Below, piece by piece: positions 57,771 to 64,000 of a stretch of DNA of 64,000 nt; within the stretch, counting starts at the first letter, position 1; the number at the start of each line of letters is the position of its first letter. The stretch is taken from assembly GCA_029953675.1 (NCBI GenBank), contig JAMWBK010000004.1, positions 2,974,501 to 3,038,500 of the forward strand. Reading direction: 5' to 3'. Source of the stretch: Rhodosorus marinus. Taxonomy: Eukaryota > Rhodophyta > Stylonematophyceae > Stylonematales > Stylonemataceae. The translations under genes and the position numbers were made by a program. A model generated the notes under the pieces. It did no database searches, was not told the origin of the DNA, and was given only the letters and a program-made list of their open reading frames with translations.

Positions 57771-60463
57771 TGTTGTACTTCAGGACAAAGCAATCCCTGT
57801 CAGTCAGAAACACTCTCGAACAATTCAGATTCTGGACGCAACGAAAAAACTCTGACCTACCGCTGACAATGAAACAACTATCTCACACAGCAAACAACCT
57901 TCAAACTAGTCCTTCACAGTCTCTAAATGCCTTCAGCCCTTTCCGTCGCAGACAACCGTATCAGAACGCTGACTCTTTTTGGGCACACCAGCAGCACGCG
58001 CTCTGCTCCACCAGTTGCACCAGCACTGCGAAACCAACTACTTCCGCAACACAGGTTTGATCCAAAACGAGGATTTTGATCCATCGCTCTCGAGATTTGG
58101 TTGAAAACTAGAACTTTTCAACCACCTTTTGCGTTCTCACCGTAGCACATCGAATCTTAGGATGCCCACAGTCAGATGATTGGACATATTTCTAACCAAT
58201 ATAAAATGTTTCTATCAATGCAGAACGAATATATTTATTTAAAGTATATTTATTGATATAAATCGTTGATATATATATGATTGGCTTATTTCTTCTCGCA
58301 TATCTAGATTATGATGTCAACTTTGATAAAATAAAGAAAAAACCTCCTCCGGACTCTAAAAACTTCGAAGAAACAAACCGCCAGAATTTGTTTACTTAGA
58401 GATTTCTTAATTCCAATATTTTTAGGGGAAGTCGTCGTTAACATATGGCACCGAGACCACCGCGTCTCGGTGGAATCTTTTTTTGTAGAAACCCCGTCAA
58501 GAAACACAAACCGTCTTGTCTTCTAGGCGGTAGGTAATCACTTTTTCCGGAATTCTGTAATTTTCGTCGCCAGAGGGGTTCAACTCATCGTTAAAAATAT
58601 GTTCTGCGAAGACATATTGTAACCTGCCCCATGCGGCTTCATTCGTATTTTTCATATTTAGTAATTTTATCTCATGGACGCGGGCGTGAGATGTCCCTTA
58701 CCAAGGGGTTAGGAGGAGCCGTGAAACATAGGGGGAGGATGGCAAAGTGTAATTAGTTCCTTTTGGAATTTTGGGGTGGAGATATTTTACCGGTGAGGGA
58801 AAACTTAAAATAAAAATAAAAAGGCGAAGTGTGGATATTTTTTTTTTCACTCGGAGTTTTTTCCACAATCAAATAGTCGCGCGAAACCTAGAAAACCCTA
58901 TTTTTTTGGAAAAGCCTTCGTAGGGGCTAGAACAGATCATCCATTGAAAAGATAAGGCCATAGAAGTGCCTAAATATTTTAAGATTCAAATAAAATTTGA
59001 CATCCAAGACAAAGCCCACCCCTTTGGAAAATTGTTTCATTTTAGTTCAGTCAATTACGTCTTAATAGTTTTTTTGGAACTGATTAGGGCATGGTTGTGC
59101 AATACGCCAATTAAAAACGCTAAACGATAATGTAAACGAATTAATTATGTACACGTGTCTGAATAGTACATATACTCATTGGATTGCTTTCAGCTGACGA
59201 GCCCAGGTGACCTCCGTTGCTCCTGAGATTCGTTTTTGAGCTGTGCAAATTGTCTCAGCGTTTGAAACTTCCTGTCTGTTCATCGAAGGCGAAGTTTCCC
59301 AATTCCTCCCCCGATTCCTTTAGCGGCGTTTAGGACCTTCGCAAGAATCTGCTGAGGGGTACTGAAAAGCCTCCGTGGATAAGCACGATGAGGTCTGGCT
59401 TCCACAGGACTCTTTGACTTGCTGGGATAGCAGATTCATGGGTGCGTCAGATGGAGTTCGCCGAATAAGTTTTGTAGGACTCGATCATTTTGGAAAGCGG
59501 GAAAAAGAACGGTTCGCAATCCATGACAGAGCCTGATTCCTCTAGCTCTCCAAGTGTTGACGTGTGTCCAGTGCCGGCCGATAGAAACTGGGGGTGGAAG
59601 GGGGTCAAGCACGCGTTGAAGAAAAGGCCTTAATCAGAGTACTACACTACAATCGTGCAGGAAAAGTTCGCTCCCACGGCTTGCTGGTAGCGGTTGTGGA
59701 CGCTACATCGGCAGCCGTGGCCTCAGTGAAAAGTTTCCGTATTGCTTCTGGGTCCACAAGGTTCTACATCACTAATGCTCAAGCAGTGACCAACATGTTC
59801 TTGTCAACAGAATACCCATTCGTATCAATCAGCAGAACCCAAACTAGTTGCTCTGACCCAAGCGTGCGACTCATAGCCGCTCTTCGTTACACGATATAAG
59901 TTTGGATTAATTTCCACGCGCCGTGTCAAGCAACGAGGAACCTTCATCAACTCAAGAGCAAGTCCTCCATAGGATTCACAAGCCCGTGAGCAAACCCCCT
60001 TCAAGATCTGCGCTGAAGCGTGGTTTCGTTGGAAGTACACCGTGCAGTGTAAAGGCCGTCTCGACTACGACGTCTATCACGACCACGAGACCACGGCCGT
60101 TGTTTTCGGCTCACACCCACGCAGGGCTGGCGTACCAAGGCCTGATCACCGCACTTGTTTTTTGCGTATATCCTTCTCGGAGTAGCCGAGGCTCTCTCAA
60201 GAGCCCCTGCGCCAGTCTCTTATGGAATGTCAGTCAAGATCCCATGCCCATTGGCAGGAGTCCCTCTGCGGATGGTAAGAAGGGCACATGCAGGCGTTCC
60301 CTTCGTCGCTGGAAAACGATAACGTGACCAGGGAAAGGGGAGTGACGTAGTGTGAGGTTTGTGTAGTGCGATAGAAGCTGCCGATGATTGTTGTGAACTG
60401 GCCTTCTTGAGACGAGACGTGTAGATCATGGGTTTTCAATTGAGGGATATATGACATTCATCG
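57771..60463. other. Long gene-poor region
   Basis: 58050-59160 is AT-rich. Around 59590-60330 both strands hold coding-like frames (for example VAEALSRAPAPVSYGMSVKI at about 60184-60243 on +, ending GVPFVAGKR) that I cannot chain into a gene. It may contain an unresolved + gene ending near 60324. Confidence 0.35.
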
Positions 60464-60926
60464 ATGAGATTTCCGGGGTTGAAAGCGGCTCGACAGAGAC
60501 GTGAAGCCAATCCGTTTTGTATGAAATGCGGTACAGTGATAAGTGGTGTTGATGAGAGATGTTCTGTATGTGGGAGTGAACTTGGGCAGCGGAGTGCGGC
60601 AATGGATACTACACGAGTGGAGCTCGAAGCTTCGGATACGATGAAGGAGCTCCTGCATGATGTGGATGATTCTGAAGGGGACAATCAAGCTGCCGTTATT
60701 CAAGAGGAATGCCCACAATGTAAAGCCGTTGGCTTATCGTTTAGAACCGCTCAGCTGCGTTCCGCGGATGAGGGTCAGACAATTTTTTATACTTGCCTCT
60801 CCTGCAAGTAAGTCGAACACAGTCTAGCAATACCCAAAACAGATTTGTGCTCTGCGATGAGAGCAAATTTGACTGTTATGTGCTGCTCTTGATGCCTCCA
60901 GGTATAAATTTACAGTTAACTCTTGA
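60464..60926 (+). CDS. RNA polymerase I subunit RPA12
   Basis: Two in-phase exons, 60464-60807 and 60902-60926, 122 residues, the normal size. It has two zinc ribbons. The N-terminal one is CMKCGTVISGVDERCSVCG. The C-terminal TFIIS-like one is CPQCKAVGLSFRTAQLRSAD, then EGQTIFYTCLSCKYKFTVNS, with the acidic RSADEGQT loop that inserts into the active site for transcript cleavage. The Ser in RSADEGQT and the short length favour Pol I RPA12 over Pol II RPB9 and Pol III RPC11. The second exon encodes only the last eight residues, and the intron has good GTAAGT and CCAG ends. Confidence 0.9.
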
Positions 60927-61059
60927 ACCTTCCAAAGGTACTTTGGTCAAGTGCTCAAGTCACGGGTGATTGGCGTACCAGACATTGGATTGGTTTTGTT
61001 CGCGGTTGCGCTGAAAAGTTGTTACTCAACCCCTCATGACCTTGTTGCACAATCAAGCT

Positions 61060-61430
61060 TCGTGGCCTCACTTTGTCGCTTTGGCTTGAACGAAATCGAA
61101 TTTTCCCTTGCGCAGGGGATCGTACCTGGAGATTCAACGGCACTGTGCACCTAGACAAGGCAAAGGTCAAACAGCAGACGTGAAGTGACGCGACGTGCTT
61201 GTTGGCAATGTTTCTTCCAGATGACTTCGCCCTTTTACATGATCTACTCGTGGCCTCGCTTTTTCACTTTGGCCTGAACGATATTGAATTTTCCCTTGAA
61301 GCAGAGGATCATAACTGGAGATTCAACGGCACTGTGCACCTAAAAAGGGTCAACCACCGTGCTTGTTGGCAATGTTTCTTCCAGAAGACTCCGCCCTTTT
61401 ACATGATCTACTGGCCAAGCCACGCCAAGG
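61060..61430. repeat. Diverged tandem duplication, unit about 165-190 bp
   Basis: Two and a partial third copy of a unit. GATTCAACGGCACTGTGCAC occurs at 61131 and 61320, GTGCTTGTTGGCAATGTTTC at 61195 and 61359, and TTTTACATGATCTACT at 61235 and 61398. Copies differ by substitutions and indels of about 25 bp. It lies between RPA12 and the large coiled-coil gene. Translated, copy 2 is open (HFGLNDIEFSLEAEDHNWRF), while copy 1 is interrupted, so it may be a duplicated exon fragment. Confidence 0.75.
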
Positions 61431-61489
61431 CCAGCACACTACCCGAAAACTTTCAAGGGACAGAATATAACTTATTTGAAAAGAGCTAA

Positions 61490-64000
61490 CTAAAGCAGCC
61501 AATCCGCTGCCGTTTCATAATCCCACATGTGGTCCTGCACATGATTGAGCCTGGACTCCAGAATCTCGCATTTAGTGACCTCGCGGCCGACGAATTCGGA
61601 GGAGGCCCTTTGAGCCCTCTCAAGATCAGCGATGATAATGTCCTGTCGTCGGAGAGTATCACAAACTGAGCGCACTCGAGTGTTCAAGGGCACTGTGTTG
61701 TCAGGGCTTGATTTGTCTAAATGCACGCGGAATTCTCTTATGTATTCCAAAAGCAGATTGACAGAGACGGACAATCCCTCGGCATTGCTCTCTGCTTGAC
61801 CTGTTTGGTTCGCTTCAACGTCGTGCTGCGTGCGTAGCAAAAGACAATAGAGCGGTGACGGCTTTAGATAGGTGTTCGGTTTGAGGAACTCTCGCGCAAT
61901 GTGAGGGGCGCTTACCGGGACTGATCGAATCTCATTAATCACTCGCAAACCCATCAGTGAATCGTTCTTCTCACGAACTGCTTTTGGACTGGAACGTCGC
62001 AGTTTCTGTCTTGGATTCATGTTTGCTGTCCCTGAATCGTTCTCGTTTTGCTCCATACCGCCAAGGGAGCCCATGAGGCGCTCAGAGAACGCAACCCTTC
62101 TTCGCTCGAGCCGGTCGACCTGGGTTTTCCCGGTTTCGCGAGCATCGAGTTCTGTACCCTTGGGCACGTGGAATTCCTTTTCCAGCACGTCCAGCACAGC
62201 TTCCCTTGCCTCCGCACAAGCAAAATTCGTCTTCTCCCTCAGCGCCACAGCGTTGGTCATTCTTGCTTCCATCTCAGACAACGAGTCCGCCTTGACACGA
62301 GCATTCGCTGCTTCCATCGTCAACTGTTTTCGTAGTAGTGAATTTTCTTCCTTCATGGACGCGAGTTCCGAAAGCGTCTTCTCACGTTGTCTGCGAAGCT
62401 CCTCCGCCTTCTTTGAAGAAGCCTTGGACGAGGACCGCAGTCCCGCAATCTCGGAGATAGTGCCTGAAAGCTCCTTTTGTTTCTGTGCCGCACTAATAGC
62501 TAGTTCCGAAATCTGTTCCTTCATCTCAGAGTTCTCTGAACGAAGGGTAGAACTCTCCTCCTTCAGTTTCTCGCATAGAGTGAAAGCCTCCTGTAATTCC
62601 GCTTCGAGCTTCCTCTGCTCATTTCTCGCAGCAATATCAGCCTGCACTAGGGCGGCGGAGCTCTCAACCTGAAGTTGAGAGACTTCTACCTCTCTTGCCT
62701 TTGCATTTACATCAGCCTGCTCCTGTGCAGCGGAGATTGCCGAGCTTAGCTTTGATATCTCCTCCTCGTATCTGCTCTTCTCCGCCGCGGCAGCTTGACC
62801 GGTTTCCTCCAGTATCCGGGCGTTCACCGCCTGGAGGTTTGAGACCTTCTTCACGGCATCTTCTTTCTCGGTGACGATCTGTTGCCGATCTGCTTCAAAC
62901 GAGATACTCGCAAGTTTTGAAGCCTCTGCCGCCTGCTCTCTTACAGACTTGACCTCTGATTCAAGCAGTACGATCTTCATCTGTGCCTCCTCGTGTTGAT
63001 CCCTAACACTTCGAAGGTCCTCATCGTGCTGTTCCACAACTCTTCGAAGGTCCTCCTCGTGCCTAGCCTTCTCCACCTTTACGACGTCGGCAGTCTGCTC
63101 TAAAAGCTCAGTATTCTCGGTTTTAAGGTTAGAAATTTCCTCCACTGCCTCAAAGTACTGAGCGACATGCTTCTGGATCTCTTCCTCGTGTCGTTCTTTT
63201 TCTATCCTAATAGACTCAGCGGTTTCCTTCAGCACTTTAGCATTTTCAGCTCGGAGCGTAGAAATTTCTGCCCATGTCGCTTTTCCCTCGGTCGCGACCT
63301 TCTCCAGTTCAGCTTCATACTGGATCTTCGCCTGCTTGACAGCTTCAATTGCCTGTTCTGATAGAAGCGAGTTCTCCGTTCTAAGCTTCGAAATCTCCTT
63401 CTTCGCCTCCTCGTTCTGATCAGATACTTCGGTCGCTTCTCGAGATGACCGATCCAGGGCCTCCTTCAGTATTGCTATATCAATCACATGCTTCGCCAGC
63501 TCCTCTTCTCTGTGGATCTTTTCAGCTTCTACTGCTCGATAATTCTCTTCAAGCTCAGCGTGGTCACGCTTCATCTGCTCCTCCACATGCTTAGTCTTCG
63601 ACTGTTCTTCAACGAGGGCGTTTTCAAGCCGGGATCTAGTCTTTTCCAAGTTTAACCTGTCATTGTGAGTTGCCGAGAGCTCCTTCTCCAGTCTGACAAT
63701 GTCTTTCTTCATGAAAATTTTCTCAGCCTCTGTGTCCTTGGCCGAACTGACGAGCTCCTTGTTTCTGACCAGGACATCGGATAGCTGTAATCCCGTTTTA
63801 CTCTTCTCCTCCATTACGAGCAGCATTTCAGCTTCGACTCGGTTAAGCTTGCATTGAAGCTCTTCCGTCTTTACCAGCAGGGCATCAGTTTCTTGTCTGC
63901 GCAGATCCTGCTCGGCCTCGGACTCACGCTTGTAGTTGTCATTTTCAGCAATCGCATGTTGCATTTCCTCTCGATCAGTTCGAAGGAGTGTCAGCTCTTT
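61490..64000 (-). CDS. Large coiled-coil protein, N-terminus outside the window
   Basis: A single uninterrupted frame of over 830 codons, open to the right edge and stopping at 61490. From the edge to about 62290 it is almost continuous alpha-helical coiled coil, rich in Glu, Lys and Ala. A recurring motif of roughly 35-42 residues has the pattern EE-x-Q/R-K-hydrophobic-x-x-L-x-x-EN-x-x-L-x-E-Q, for example KTENTELLEQTADVVKVEKA and RTENSLLSEQAIEAVKQAKI. A globular-looking basic segment follows (PRQKLRRSSPKAVREKN), and the end is NHVQDHMWDYETAADWLL. It lacks introns, unlike nearly every neighbour. A structural, cytoskeletal or tethering role is inferred from composition only. Confidence 0.85.
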   Translation of the reverse strand, partial: KELTLLRTDREEMQHAIAENDNYKRESEAEQDLRRQETDALLVKTEELQCKLNRVEAEMLLVMEEKSKTGLQLSDVLVRNKELVSSAKDTEAEKIFMKKDIVRLEKELSATHNDRLNLEKTRSRLENALVEEQSKTKHVEEQMKRDHAELEENYRAVEAEKIHREEELAKHVIDIAILKEALDRSSREATEVSDQNEEAKKEISKLRTENSLLSEQAIEAVKQAKIQYEAELEKVATEGKATWAEISTLRAENAKVLKETAESIRIEKERHEEEIQKHVAQYFEAVEEISNLKTENTELLEQTADVVKVEKARHEEDLRRVVEQHDEDLRSVRDQHEEAQMKIVLLESEVKSVREQAAEASKLASISFEADRQQIVTEKEDAVKKVSNLQAVNARILEETGQAAAAEKSRYEEEISKLSSAISAAQEQADVNAKAREVEVSQLQVESSAALVQADIAARNEQRKLEAELQEAFTLCEKLKEESSTLRSENSEMKEQISELAISAAQKQKELSGTISEIAGLRSSSKASSKKAEELRRQREKTLSELASMKEENSLLRKQLTMEAANARVKADSLSEMEARMTNAVALREKTNFACAEAREAVLDVLEKEFHVPKGTELDARETGKTQVDRLERRRVAFSERLMGSLGGMEQNENDSGTANMNPRQKLRRSSPKAVREKNDSLMGLRVINEIRSVPVSAPHIAREFLKPNTYLKPSPLYCLLLRTQHDVEANQTGQAESNAEGLSVSVNLLLEYIREFRVHLDKSSPDNTVPLNTRVRSVCDTLRRQDIIIADLERAQRASSEFVGREVTKCEILESRLNHVQDHMWDYETAADWLL

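Noticed and set aside
62019-62672. 217-codon Ser-rich frame on the + strand
   Set aside because: Antisense shadow of the large coiled-coil gene; a Ser/Phe/Leu-rich antisense product is expected from Glu/Lys/Arg-rich helices.

Overview
This 64 kb window is nuclear DNA from an intron-rich photosynthetic eukaryote. Genes lie on both strands, and most are split by short GT-AG introns (about 55 to 150 bp). I could chain exons in phase for most of them. There is no operon structure and no Shine-Dalgarno pattern. Several proteins carry plastid transit peptides without a preceding ER signal peptide, so the plastid looks primary. Four of these leaders share a Phe-Val motif near the N-terminus, as reported for red algal and glaucophyte transit peptides. 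With a class II trehalose-6-phosphate synthase, this points to a red alga or a close relative. That is an inference, and the intron density is high for most red algae.

Left third (1-24 kb): a HAD-family protein cut by the window edge; an unresolved stretch with a possible gene at 2.3-3.2 kb; a PPR-like protein; a WBP2/GRAM-like protein; glyoxalase II; histone H4; GPN2 GTPase; an SLC35D-type nucleotide-sugar transporter; a TBL2-like WD40 protein; a bL31m-like ribosomal protein; a ZIP3/RNF212/HEI10-like RING protein; and an orphan multi-pass membrane protein.

Middle (24-45 kb): an RBM26/27-like RNA-binding protein, an OSCP1-family protein, a 59-residue basic protein, ArgJ, a 15-exon class II TPS-TPP fusion, a DUF1295 reductase-like membrane protein, two small secretory-path pro-proteins and a thioredoxin-like protein.

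Right third (45-64 kb): a fold-back inverted-repeat element around 45.5-46.3 kb, a neighbouring pair of related coiled-coil or basic proteins, an orphan 8-TM protein with a duplicated half, the complex III chaperone UQCC1/Cbp3, a probable thylakoid lumen protein, RNA polymerase I subunit RPA12, a local tandem repeat, and a large coiled-coil protein running off the right edge.

The genes are unlinked housekeeping and lineage-specific functions: arginine and trehalose metabolism, RNA handling, mitochondrial assembly, plastid functions and meiosis. They do not form a pathway cluster. AT-rich intergenic stretches with homopolymer runs separate them. Exon coordinates come from splice signals and reading-frame phase, without transcript evidence.
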